This document shows positions 6,734 through 15,073 of a stretch of DNA of 37,840 nucleotides, piece after piece. The first letter of the stretch is position 1; each line of letters starts with the position of its first letter. The notes beneath the pieces are model-generated. The model saw only the letters and a list, made by a program, of their open reading frames with translations, did not search any database and had not been told where the DNA came from. The DNA comes from Hydrococcus sp. Prado102. GTDB taxonomy: Bacteria > Cyanobacteriota > Cyanobacteriia > Cyanobacteriales > Microcystaceae. The DNA is taken from positions 1-37,840 of the forward strand of contig JALOOL010000044.1 of the NCBI GenBank assembly GCA_025454425.1, given 5' to 3'. Both the position numbers and the translations under genes were made by a program.

Positions 6734-9517
6734 ATGAAAAATTTGGCAGTTCGCAATACAGCTTATCAATTTTTTATTGCAGAAGCACCCGAATTACTAT
6801 TGATTATTGAATCTGGCTTGCTTGCTCTCCAACAAGAACGAACTACGGCAACAATTCACGAAATCATGCGCGCCGCTCATTCGCTCAAAGGAGGAGCCGC
6901 TAGTATCGGATTAGAAGTCATTGCTACGCTAGCTCATCGCTTAGAAGATATTTTTAAAGCTTTATACGACGAAACGGTAGAAATTGACGCAGAACTTCAA
7001 AATTTACTCCTGCTAGCTTATGACTGTCTCAAAACTCCACTGCTAGAACAGATTGCTAATGGGGATTTTGATGCTAACGCAGCTTTGTCTGAGAGCGATC
7101 GCGTGTTTGCGCAAATCGAGCAACGCTTAGGAAATGCACTTAAAGAAATGAGCGATCGCCTTCCCAGCACGTCTGATTTGGGAGTCGATCTGGTCGCTTC
7201 CATTTTTGAAGTCGATGTCGCGCAGGGACTCGCTCGTCTGGCTGACGTGCTTTCCAATCCGCAAAATTATGAAGTCGCTGGAGAATTGCGGGCGCAAGCA
7301 GAAGTCTTTGCTGGATTTGCTCAGATGCTCGAACTTCCAGGATTTGAGGCGATCGCGCAAACTGCTTTAGCTGCCCTAAACGTCCATCCCGACCGCGCCC
7401 TAGCGATTATTCAATTAGCCATAACAGACTTCCAAGCAGGTCGCACGGCGGTTTTAGAAGGCGATCGCGCACAGGGGGGCAGTCCTTCAGCAGCATTGAT
7501 TGCCCTCGCACAACCTTGTCCTCAAGAGCAATCCATCGAAGAAGCAGTTTCATTAGAAGATCTTTTTAATGCTCCTCAAAACACTTCCGAACCCGATACT
7601 ACACCTCCGATTGAATCTTTTGCGATCGATCCGAACTCATTGCGATCGGATACTCGCGAACCAAAAGTTGCTACTATTGTTCCTTTTCCTGCTTCTAATA
7701 AGAAAAATGAAGCTGCGCCTCCTGCAAATCTTTCCATAAAAGTAGATTTAAACCGCTTAGATCGGATGAATAATCTGATAGGAGAACTCGCGATCGATCG
7801 CAACGGTTTATGTTTGCAAAACGAACAACTACAAAAAATCGTGCGGGAATTAAAACAGCGATTGAACCGATTTCGCGATGCGACCGGAAAATTGCAGGAA
7901 TTAGAACAAGCATCCCTCGAATTCCATAACGTCCTAGAAGAGATGATGCAAGTTGAAGAAGCGGTTGAGGATATTACTTTAGTCGCCCGACAGTCCCATC
8001 AAACCCTCAACCAAAACCGCAAAAAAATTACTTCTCTTAACGACGAGATAATGTGGGCGCGAATGCTGCCCATAGGCGATGTTCTCAATCGTTTTCCGCG
8101 AACTTTGCACGATCTATCGGTTAAATACCAAAAACCCGTCGATCTCAAAATTAACGGAACGGGGGTTTTAGTTGATAAAAGCATCCTCGAAAAAATCTAC
8201 GATCCCCTACTTCATTTACTTCGCAATGCTTTCGACCACGGGATCGAGCCGTCAGAAAGTCGCATTCAACAAGGAAAACCAGAACGAGGACAAATAGAAA
8301 TTCGCGCTCGCCATCAAGGAAATCAAACTCTCATTGAAATTAAAGATGACGGAAAAGGGCTTAATTTAGACAGTATTCGACAAAAAGCGCTAGAAAAAGG
8401 CTTGTTGAGTGCGGAAGCGATCGCGCAGATGTCAGACGAGCGAGTAATCGATCTCATTTTCGAGCCAGGATTTTCTACTGTTCCTCAAGCTAACGAACTT
8501 TCAGGACGAGGAGTAGGATTGGATGTTGTTCGCGCTCAAGTGCGATCGCTCAAAGGAACGGTTTCGGTTGCTACTTCCCCAGGAGAAGGAACCACTTTTA
8601 CACTGCGTTTTCCCCTCACCCTAACCATTGCGAAATTACTGATTTGTTTTGCTCGCTCTACTGCTTTAGCCGTTCCTGCCGATAGTATTGAGGAAATTGT
8701 CTCTCCCAAAGCTTATCAAATCAAAGAATCAGACGGCGATCGCTATTTAGATTGGCAAGAAAATTTGATTCCAATCTATCAAATTAACGATCTTTTGGGC
8801 TACAATCGCATCTTGCCTGACAATCCGATAAGTCCATCTCTGTTGGCTGCTTCTGCTCCTGAAAATGGGGCTTCTCCCTTGCTAGTTTTGCGTACAGAGC
8901 GCGGATTTGTCGCCCTCGAAATCGAGCGTCTCGGTTCGGAACGAGATTTAGCCATTAAACCTTTTAAAAGTGCGATCGCGCCTCCGGCTTACCTCTATGG
9001 CTGTACGATTTGGGGAGATGGTTGCTTGATTCCCGTTATTGATGGGGCTGCTTTGATTGAATATGCTCTCGTTAATGGGATGGCAAAAACCGTTTCTGCG
9101 ACAACTAATCTTGCACCGACCATCTTAGTAGTGGATGACTCCATTACCATCCGAGAAACCTTAACGTTAGTTTTGCAACAAGCTGGCTATCGCGTTCTCA
9201 AAGCACAGGATGGCTGGGAAGCGATCGCGATTTTAAAATCCAACCCTCAAATTAAATTAGTCGTCAGCGATATCGATATGCCACAAATGAATGGTTTTGA
9301 ATTCCTCAGTCATCGCCGTCACGATGCAAAACTAGCTAAAATACCCGTCTTCGTTTTTAGTTCTCGCAGCAACGAAAAACACCGCAAAATCGCTTTGCAG
9401 ATAGGAGCTACTGCCTACTTTATCAAACCTTCGATTGAAGATGAGTTATTGGACGCGATCGTTAAACTGCTCGGTTATCCCAAAACAGAGCGATCGATTC
9501 AAAAACAAGCTGCCTAA
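6734..9517 (+). CDS. pixL: CheA-type hybrid histidine kinase PixL
   Basis: A 927-residue CheA/response-regulator hybrid. The order is an HPt domain with phosphoacceptor H49 in AAHSLKGGAA, a spacer rich in HIP1 sites, a dimerisation region (about 333-445), and an ATPase domain with the N-box at N498 (LLRNAFDHG), G1 at 538-543 (DDGKGL) and G2 at 591-597 (GRGVGLD). A CheW-like regulatory domain (about 630-780) and a C-terminal receiver follow, the latter with D801/D802 and phosphoacceptor D846. It should autophosphorylate H49 under control of PixJ through PixI and pass phosphate to PixG, PixH and its own receiver. It closes the operon. Synechocystis PixL has the same general layout. Confidence 0.92.
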   Translation: MKNLAVRNTAYQFFIAEAPELLLIIESGLLALQQERTTATIHEIMRAAHSLKGGAASIGLEVIATLAHRLEDIFKALYDETVEIDAELQNLLLLAYDCLKTPLLEQIANGDFDANAALSESDRVFAQIEQRLGNALKEMSDRLPSTSDLGVDLVASIFEVDVAQGLARLADVLSNPQNYEVAGELRAQAEVFAGFAQMLELPGFEAIAQTALAALNVHPDRALAIIQLAITDFQAGRTAVLEGDRAQGGSPSAALIALAQPCPQEQSIEEAVSLEDLFNAPQNTSEPDTTPPIESFAIDPNSLRSDTREPKVATIVPFPASNKKNEAAPPANLSIKVDLNRLDRMNNLIGELAIDRNGLCLQNEQLQKIVRELKQRLNRFRDATGKLQELEQASLEFHNVLEEMMQVEEAVEDITLVARQSHQTLNQNRKKITSLNDEIMWARMLPIGDVLNRFPRTLHDLSVKYQKPVDLKINGTGVLVDKSILEKIYDPLLHLLRNAFDHGIEPSESRIQQGKPERGQIEIRARHQGNQTLIEIKDDGKGLNLDSIRQKALEKGLLSAEAIAQMSDERVIDLIFEPGFSTVPQANELSGRGVGLDVVRAQVRSLKGTVSVATSPGEGTTFTLRFPLTLTIAKLLICFARSTALAVPADSIEEIVSPKAYQIKESDGDRYLDWQENLIPIYQINDLLGYNRILPDNPISPSLLAASAPENGASPLLVLRTERGFVALEIERLGSERDLAIKPFKSAIAPPAYLYGCTIWGDGCLIPVIDGAALIEYALVNGMAKTVSATTNLAPTILVVDDSITIRETLTLVLQQAGYRVLKAQDGWEAIAILKSNPQIKLVVSDIDMPQMNGFEFLSHRRHDAKLAKIPVFVFSSRSNEKHRKIALQIGATAYFIKPSIEDELLDAIVKLLGYPKTERSIQKQAA

Positions 9518-9623
9518 TCGAGCGATCGAATGAAGGGAATCGGAAACAGAAAAAAGAAATTCTTCTTCATCCTTCTTTTATAAGGCTACCGCGTACACAG
9601 ATCTTATGAAAGCATAGCGGTAT

Positions 9624-9706
9624 TGCCCCCCCTGCCCCCCAAACTTGGGGGGAAAAGAGAAAAGTTACCTCTTCAAGTCCCCCAAAATTGGGGGATGTAG
9701 GGGGCA
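9624..9706. repeat. G/C-run inverted-repeat element (dispersed intergenic repeat)
   Basis: TGCCCCC at 9624-9630 is complementary to GGGGGCA at 9700-9706. Between them lie two hairpins, CCCCCC...GGGGGG at 9635-9652 and CCCCC...GGGGG at 9679-9694. The structure resembles dispersed palindromic repeats of cyanobacterial genomes. It lies between pixL and clpX and could act as a bidirectional transcription barrier. It contains no transposase. Confidence 0.6.
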
Positions 9707-9770
9707 GAAACTCTAGTCTACCAAAGGCTCCAATTTTCTTTTTTTAATCAACTTTAAATAGATAAAAACC

Positions 9771-11078
9771 ATGTATAATTCTCAAGTTAAATGTTCGTTT
9801 TGTAATCGATCGCAAGAACAAGCGAATAAAATCGTTGCTGGTACGGGAGTGTATATCTGCGATGAATGCGTTGAATTGTGTAACGAAATTATCGCTGACA
9901 CGCCAGCTAAAGGGTCGCCACTTTCGGATCGATTGCCCTCTTCTCTACAACAAGCGAATTCCAATTCTTTTTCTTTCAACGATCTACCGAAACCAAAAGA
10001 AATTAAAGCTCGCTTAGATGAATACATTATCGGTCAAGACAAGGCGAAAAAAGTTCTCTCAGTGGCAGTGTACAATCACTACAAGCGTCTCGGTATAGGT
10101 TTAAGTGAAGATAAAAAGGATGATTCTGTAGAACTCCAAAAATCTAATATTCTCCTCATCGGGCCGACGGGGAGCGGCAAAACCTTACTCGCTCAAACCC
10201 TCGCAAAGATGTTGGACGTACCTTTTGCGATCGCCGATGCCACCAGTCTTACCGAAGCAGGTTATGTCGGCGAAGATGTAGAAAGCATTCTCTTACGCTT
10301 GCTGCAAGTGGCTGATATGGATGTAGAAGCGGCAAGGGGCGGCATTATCTACATCGATGAAATTGATAAAATTACCCGTAAAAGCGAAAATACCTCGATT
10401 ACCCGCGATGTTTCGGGCGAAGGCGTACAGCAAGCACTACTCAAAATTATTGAAGGTACGATCGCCCATATACCCCCCCAAGGCGGACGCAAACATCCCG
10501 GCGAAGAATTGATTGAGTTTGATACTAGCAATATTTTATTTATTTGCGGTGGTGCGTTTGTTGGGTTGGATAAGATTATCGCTCAAAGAGTTGGCAAAAA
10601 ATCGATGGGATTTGTTCGTGCTACAGGAGATGCACCGACAAACAATCGCAATGCAGATATGTTGGAATATCTAGAAACGGACGATCTCGTTAAGTTTGGC
10701 ATCATTCCAGAGTTTTTAGGTCGCTTACCGATAACGGCTGTTTTGGAACCTTTAGACGAAGCTGCTTTAGTTAATATATTGACGCAACCGCGCAATGCAC
10801 TCGTCAAGCAATATGAAAAGTTATTGAGTATCGATAACGTGCAGTTGCGTTTTGAATCCGATGCTGTAAAAGCGATCGCGCGGGAAGCTTTGCGACGCAA
10901 AACGGGGGCTAGGGCTTTGCGCGGGATTGTGGAAGAGTTAATGTTGGATATGATGTACGAATTGCCTTCTAATCAAGAAATGCGTCACTGCACGATTACC
11001 CGCGACATGGTTGAGAAATATTCAACCGCTAAATTACTCGTTCATCCTACATCTTTCCCCAGGTTGGAATCTGCATAA
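9771..11078 (+). CDS. clpX: ATP-dependent Clp protease ATP-binding subunit ClpX
   Basis: A 435-residue AAA+ unfoldase of normal length. The N-terminal zinc-binding domain has C8, C11, C30 and C33. Walker A is GPTGSGKT (131-138), the pore-1 loop is GYVGED (164-169) and Walker B is IIYIDEID (192-199). The C-terminal small domain runs into the conserved [14 protein letters not shown] end. It forms hexamers that unfold substrates for ClpP. In most cyanobacteria clpX follows tig and clpP, but here the upstream neighbour is pixL and no clpP is in the window. It may therefore be a relocated or second copy. No clear SD precedes the ATG. Confidence 0.95.
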   Translation: MYNSQVKCSFCNRSQEQANKIVAGTGVYICDECVELCNEIIADTPAKGSPLSDRLPSSLQQANSNSFSFNDLPKPKEIKARLDEYIIGQDKAKKVLSVAVYNHYKRLGIGLSEDKKDDSVELQKSNILLIGPTGSGKTLLAQTLAKMLDVPFAIADATSLTEAGYVGEDVESILLRLLQVADMDVEAARGGIIYIDEIDKITRKSENTSITRDVSGEGVQQALLKIIEGTIAHIPPQGGRKHPGEELIEFDTSNILFICGGAFVGLDKIIAQRVGKKSMGFVRATGDAPTNNRNADMLEYLETDDLVKFGIIPEFLGRLPITAVLEPLDEAALVNILTQPRNALVKQYEKLLSIDNVQLRFESDAVKAIAREALRRKTGARALRGIVEELMLDMMYELPSNQEMRHCTITRDMVEKYSTAKLLVHPTSFPRLESA

Positions 11079-11291
11079 ATGAAGGGGTAGGAACGTTTAA
11101 ATCGATATATTGAACTTTGAAAAGGATCTGGCATGAATAGGTAAGCTAATCCAAAATTTTAAAGCTTTTTTAAAGTCTTGTATAAACCACCATGCTAGAT
11201 TTCTCTTTTATCAAAGAAATCCTAAGATAAGCCTTTTAGGCTGTGGAGCGAAAGTCAAATACTTGACCTCAGTAGAGCAATATCAGAAAGT

Positions 11292-11319
11292 GTGACAATA
11301 TATCCCAAAATAGGATAAA
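11292..11319 (+). promoter_or_regulatory. probable methyltransferase promoter with embedded 16-bp operator
   Basis: GTGACA (11292-11297) and GATAAA (11314-11319) are separated by 16 bp and read as a sigma-70-type -35/-10 pair, 40 bp upstream of the methyltransferase ATG. The box ATCCCAAAATAGGATA (11302-11317) fills the spacer and overlaps the -10. Its arms TATCC and GGATA (11301-11305 and 11313-11317) are inverted repeats. The identical box lies upstream of the regulator gene at 13582-13597. Position suggests repression when occupied. Confidence 0.5.
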
Positions 11320-11358
11320 GTAGCAGGTACTGAACTTTAAAGCCGCATACGTCAGTAC

Positions 11359-12447
11359 ATGAATCAATTCAATCTAGAAGAAAGTTCCCCAAAAACATTA
11401 AAACCTAAAGCTACTAGCACAGTTGGTCGTGGAAAAGCGATCGAGCTTAATACTAAATTAAATTTTTCTTCTTGGAGCGATGAATGTGTAGCATTGCACT
11501 TGGGGGATAGTCTTCAACATTATGATAACTGGGCGCAGCCTACTGTCATAATCTCAGATGGAGCATATGGTGTTCTTGGTTTTGAAGGAGATACTTCAGA
11601 TCACATTGATTTACCCAATTGGTATGAACCTCACATTGAAGCATGGTCAAAAGCTGCAAAGCCATACACAACACTCTGGTTTTGGAATTCAGAAATTGGT
11701 TGGGCTGTCGTGCATCCAGTTTTAGAAAAATATGGATGGCGCTACGTCAATTGCAATATTTGGAACAAAGGAAAAGGTCACATAGCAGGAAACGTAAACA
11801 CAGAAAAAATTCGCAGGTTTCCTGTGGTTACAGAAGTTTGCGTTCAGTATGTTAGAGAAGTTAAAGTTAACGAACTTTCTCTTAAAGCATGGCTGCTCGA
11901 AGAGTGGAAACGTTCTGGACTTCCATTACGACGAGCTAATGATGCTTGTGGTGTAGTAGATGCTGCAACCAGAAAATATTTTGACCAAGGGCATTTGTGG
12001 TATTTTCCCCCTCCAGAAATGTTTGAGAAGTTGGTTAATTATGCAAATGAGCATGGCAGACCTGAAGGAAAACCCTACTTTTCCCTCAATAGAGAGCAAG
12101 CCTTAACAAAAGAAGAATGGAGTAAGATGCGATCGAAATTTAAATGCCCTCACGGGTTTACAAATGTTTGGGAGCGCCAAGCTCTGCGAGGTGATGAGCG
12201 GATTAAAACTTTCTCAGGAAAAACATTACATCTCAATCAAAAACCTTTAGACTTAATGAAAATTATTATTGAAGCATCAAGCGATGCAAATGATGTAATA
12301 TGGGAGCCTTTTGGCGGACTATTCAGTGCAGCTTTTGCAGCACGTAAGCTAAATCGAAAAGCTTTTTCTTGTGAAATTGACCCAGATTATTTTTACTATG
12401 GCGTACAAAGATTCATTCAAGAAGTTCATCAATACTCTCTTCTTTGA
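11359..12447 (+). CDS. Type II DNA methyltransferase (beta-type motif order, motif IV SDGAYG)
   Basis: A 362-residue amino-methyltransferase of the N6-adenine/N4-cytosine kind. The catalytic motif IV region comes first (SDGAYG, 66-71). The SAM-binding elements lie at the C-terminus: HLNQKPLDLMK (291-301), motif I in WEPFGGLFSAAFAA (315-328) and a motif II acidic residue in CEIDPDYF. This catalysis-before-SAM order is the beta arrangement. Motif IV departs from the usual (D/N/S)PP(Y/F/W), but I recall the same DGAYG form in homologues, where the LWFWNTEIGW-type segment (here LWFWNSEIGW, 106-115) is also conserved. The gene converges on the endonuclease gene and the last 35 bp overlap. The target sequence cannot be read from the gene. 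Its role is to protect host DNA from the neighbouring nuclease. Confidence 0.85.
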   Translation: MNQFNLEESSPKTLKPKATSTVGRGKAIELNTKLNFSSWSDECVALHLGDSLQHYDNWAQPTVIISDGAYGVLGFEGDTSDHIDLPNWYEPHIEAWSKAAKPYTTLWFWNSEIGWAVVHPVLEKYGWRYVNCNIWNKGKGHIAGNVNTEKIRRFPVVTEVCVQYVREVKVNELSLKAWLLEEWKRSGLPLRRANDACGVVDAATRKYFDQGHLWYFPPPEMFEKLVNYANEHGRPEGKPYFSLNREQALTKEEWSKMRSKFKCPHGFTNVWERQALRGDERIKTFSGKTLHLNQKPLDLMKIIIEASSDANDVIWEPFGGLFSAAFAARKLNRKAFSCEIDPDYFYYGVQRFIQEVHQYSLL

Positions 12448-13330
12448 TCTCTAAATACTCCTGTAAGGCTTTCCTGATTCTATCTTCTCGACGGCTTGAC
12501 AAAAGCTTATTCCATTGTCCGACAGTCATACCGGAAACCGCAGTACTGTAGACACGTTTCTTAAATTCTTCAATGCCTGGATGCACAATTCTATCCATCT
12601 TGGCAAAATTAGTATCTAGTCTGTATTCATACCGTACTCGTAATTCGCGCAGAAGACGTTGGTATTCTCTGGTTGGTTTGTAGATTTTCCCCTCCACCCC
12701 CCATGAATCAACTACCCTTTGAGCTTCTAATAATTCCTCAACAGAACCTTGAAACTTATAACCGCTAGTGTTTGTTTGTTGCAAATTAGCTGTTCTTAGT
12801 GTTGTATCTTCTGGCTCCAAAACAAGATAGTCTGGCGGATTGTGGTAGTGTGTGTCTCTAGCCACTGCTACCGATAAACCAGAAACAACACACACATCGA
12901 GAATGCGAGGTTTTCCGTAAATGATTTTATCGGGCAGCCATGCCAATATAGCAACGTAGGTGCGATCGAAGCTGAAATGATTTTGACTATCCTTGAAGCG
13001 TGCTGTTATTTCTGTCGCTAATGGAAACCATGCTTTAATCTCTAATCCTGGCGTTGGTTGGACGCTTCCTATAAAAACAGTATCTGGAAAGCCAGGATCT
13101 TGCCGTTGCCATTTTCCAAACTCAGCAAATTCGTTCTGTTTATTTAGAAATTCGACGGTGTTAAATTCAATTAAGTTACCAAGTAGTGGTGAAAGTTTTG
13201 AAATGACTTTGGACAGATTTACGGCTGCATCCACAGTTACAGGCTTAGAAACATCGATAACATCAAAAGTGTGACTTGATAAGTCGCCTAAATAGTTAGA
13301 GGCAAGTCTGATTACGTCTTGTGTATTCAT
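12413..13330 (-). CDS. Type II restriction endonuclease, PD-(D/E)XK fold (specificity unknown)
   Basis: A 305-residue protein read from the ATG at 13330; a GTG nine bases earlier (13339) is an alternative. A plausible catalytic core is FPD (D83) followed 14 residues later by E97-I-K99 in GLEIKAW, matching PD-X(n)-(D/E)-X-K. I do not recognise the family well enough to assign a recognition site. The assignment rests on this motif, on the tail-to-tail overlap with a methyltransferase gene and on the overlap with a C-like regulator gene. Its start lies 35 bp inside the regulator gene and no SD is visible, so translation is probably coupled to that gene. Confidence 0.75.
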   Translation of the reverse strand: MNTQDVIRLASNYLGDLSSHTFDVIDVSKPVTVDAAVNLSKVISKLSPLLGNLIEFNTVEFLNKQNEFAEFGKWQRQDPGFPDTVFIGSVQPTPGLEIKAWFPLATEITARFKDSQNHFSFDRTYVAILAWLPDKIIYGKPRILDVCVVSGLSVAVARDTHYHNPPDYLVLEPEDTTLRTANLQQTNTSGYKFQGSVEELLEAQRVVDSWGVEGKIYKPTREYQRLLRELRVRYEYRLDTNFAKMDRIVHPGIEEFKKRVYSTAVSGMTVGQWNKLLSSRREDRIRKALQEYLEIKEESIDELLE

Positions 13331-13520
13331 GCTTTGCACGGGTAACTAAAATAAATTCGATGACATCTAAGCGTCGTTCGCCGTTCTCGTATTTTGCTAC
13401 AAAAGATTGCGGTTTATTAAGATATCTAGCAAGTGATTCTTGAGTTAACTTCGCTTCTTTACGAGCCGCAATCATACAGCGACGGAATCTGTCATACTTA
13501 TCGCTAAAAATAGATTTCAT
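13296..13520 (-). CDS. XRE-family helix-turn-helix regulator, probable C (controller) protein
   Basis: A 74-residue protein with a single XRE-type HTH (about 25-50: LTQESLARYLNKPQSFVAKY then ENGERR). Size, position directly upstream of and overlapping the endonuclease gene, and shared direction all fit the controller proteins of Type II R-M systems, which time nuclease expression after methylation. The C-terminal 12 residues (KHEYTRRNQTCL) lie in the region overlapping the endonuclease gene. They do not look like the usual last helix of XRE proteins, so the dimer contact may differ. A TATATA element at about 13544-13551 (minus strand) gives a possible -10, and the 16-bp box at 13582-13597 lies upstream of the weak -35. 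Confidence 0.78.
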   Translation of the reverse strand: MKSIFSDKYDRFRRCMIAARKEAKLTQESLARYLNKPQSFVAKYENGERRLDVIEFILVTRAKHEYTRRNQTCL

Positions 13521-13581
13521 TGTGCTTCAGATTTAGCACTCACTATATATAGTTCCAACACAATAAACCTGTTTTCGGATA

Positions 13582-13597
13582 ATCCCAAAATAGGATA
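13582..13597 (-). promoter_or_regulatory. 16-bp operator upstream of the regulator/endonuclease genes
   Basis: ATCCCAAAATAGGATA on the plus strand is identical to 11302-11317 in front of the methyltransferase gene. It lies 62-77 bp upstream of the regulator ATG. The probable -10 (TATATA, 13544-13551) lacks a good -35, and the box sits just beyond where the -35 would be, as an activator site would. A related GGATAATCC palindrome (13577-13585) overlaps its outer edge. Confidence 0.5.
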
Positions 13598-13802
13598 TTA
13601 ATGCGGCATTGAATCCCATAGCAACATTTCCTATTATGTTTTCACCTTAAGGCTTCATCTTTTTTATTGGGTCGTCTATTCTTCGGAATGCGACCTGCTT
13701 TTTTTTGGGTTCATTTTTAACGTTACTTCATTAAAATTCACTCAAATCAATAGCTATTATTCATCAAAAGCTTTTATTTTGTCCCATTTTTGTCACCTTG
13801 TT

Positions 13803-13831
13803 TTGATTAAATCGACAATACAGACTATAGC
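13803..13831 (+). promoter_or_regulatory. candidate promoter of the exopolysaccharide locus
   Basis: TTGATT (13803-13808) and TATAGC (13826-13831) are separated by 17 bp, each matching four of six sigma-70 consensus bases. They lie 62 bp upstream of the first glycosyltransferase ATG. No other pair as good was noticed in this gap. Confidence 0.35.
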
Positions 13832-13893
13832 AACACCAGATCCACTTCTAAGGCAATAGTCCTCCCTAACCATTAGACCGCTACTTTTCAGTC

Positions 13894-15015
13894 ATGAAAA
13901 TTGCATTAGTTCATGATTATCTTACGCAAAGAGGAGGGGCAGAACGGGTATTTGAATTACTTTGTCGATACTTTCCCGAAGCTGACATATTTACTTCTCT
14001 ATACAATCCCACAACAACAATCGATTTAGGCGATCGCCCGGTCAAAACAACCTTCCTGCAAGGCATTCCTGGGGCTACCAAATATTTTAGATTATTAGCT
14101 CCCTTTTATTTTCCTGCTTTTCGATCGCTCGATTTACAAGACTACGATCTTATTGTTAGTAGCAGCAGTAGTTTTGCCAAAGCAGTTAGAAAAAGACCGG
14201 ATGCGATTCATATTTGTTTTTGTCACAATGTCACTCGATTTTTGTGGGATACAGAAGTTTATTTGCGGGAATATTCTCAATATAAAAAATTCTCTCCTTT
14301 GCTCGAAAAAATCTTTGTCTATTTAAGAAAATTAGATCGAGAATACGCACAAGAACCCGATCTTTATATTGCGAATTCTCAACTAGTTGCCAATCGAATC
14401 GAGAAAATCTATGGAAAGCCAGCCACTACGATTAACTATCCAATTTATAGCCAGAAATTTTCTTTTTGCGATCGCAAAGATGATTTTTATTTGGTTGTTT
14501 CTCGCCTGGTGGGTTATAAACGGGTCGATTTAGTCGTTGAAACCTTTAAATCTCTGGGTTGGCAATTACTCGTCATCGGGGATGGCCCGGAGAAAAACGC
14601 CTTACAATCTCAAGCTTCCGATAATATCGAATTTTTAGGCTATGTCAGCGATTTAGTTCGCACTCAGTTGATGGCAAGAGCGAAAGCTGTTATTGTAACT
14701 GCCTTAGAAGACTATGGCTTAGTACCTATCGAAGCTAACGCTAGCGGTACGCCTGTTATTGCTTACGGTGCGGGTGGCGTACTGGATACACAAATTCCTG
14801 GCGCTACGGGACTGTTTTTTGAAGAACAAACCTCTGCATCGCTACAAGCTGCATTACTAAAAGCTAAAAGCATTAAATGGGACTATAGCAAAATTCGCGA
14901 TCGCGCTATAAATCATTTCTCCGAAGAAGTGTTTTTTAAAAAGATCGATGGCGTTTTTAAAAAAGTTCTTTCTCAACGATTGAAGTCAAGTTTGTTTGCT
15001 CCAATTCCAAAATAA
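13894..15015 (+). CDS. GT4-family glycosyltransferase
   Basis: A 373-residue GT-B enzyme. The N-terminal acceptor domain begins MKIALVHDYLTQRGGAERVF, typical of GT4 enzymes with a glycine-rich loop. The C-terminal nucleotide-sugar domain has YLVVSRLVGYKRVDL and the E-x7-E motif E272/E280 in LEDYGLVPIEA. It should transfer a sugar (mannose or similar) from a nucleotide-sugar donor with retention, at the cytoplasmic face. It is the first gene of the polysaccharide locus and lies 58 bp from the wzc-like gene. Exact donor and acceptor are unknown. The similarity to WbaZ-type mannosyltransferases is an impression. Confidence 0.85.
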   Translation: MKIALVHDYLTQRGGAERVFELLCRYFPEADIFTSLYNPTTTIDLGDRPVKTTFLQGIPGATKYFRLLAPFYFPAFRSLDLQDYDLIVSSSSSFAKAVRKRPDAIHICFCHNVTRFLWDTEVYLREYSQYKKFSPLLEKIFVYLRKLDREYAQEPDLYIANSQLVANRIEKIYGKPATTINYPIYSQKFSFCDRKDDFYLVVSRLVGYKRVDLVVETFKSLGWQLLVIGDGPEKNALQSQASDNIEFLGYVSDLVRTQLMARAKAVIVTALEDYGLVPIEANASGTPVIAYGAGGVLDTQIPGATGLFFEEQTSASLQAALLKAKSIKWDYSKIRDRAINHFSEEVFFKKIDGVFKKVLSQRLKSSLFAPIPK

Positions 15016-15073
15016 TTGATTTTGAACTTTGTTGGCGAGCTTGTCCCTTGGACGTACTTTGAACTTTTAAAAA

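Larger units (their letters stand above)
13521..13893. other. 373-bp divergent intergenic region between R-M module and polysaccharide locus
   Basis: AT-rich DNA with no credible gene on either strand. It holds the regulator promoter and 16-bp box on the minus side and a probable promoter for the polysaccharide locus on the plus side. Between 13600 and 13800 I see only T-rich sequence and short direct repeats. Confidence 0.6.

Noticed and set aside
12993-13274. 93-codon plus-strand frame opposite the endonuclease gene
   Set aside because: It is antisense to a supported gene with no SD or recognisable domain.
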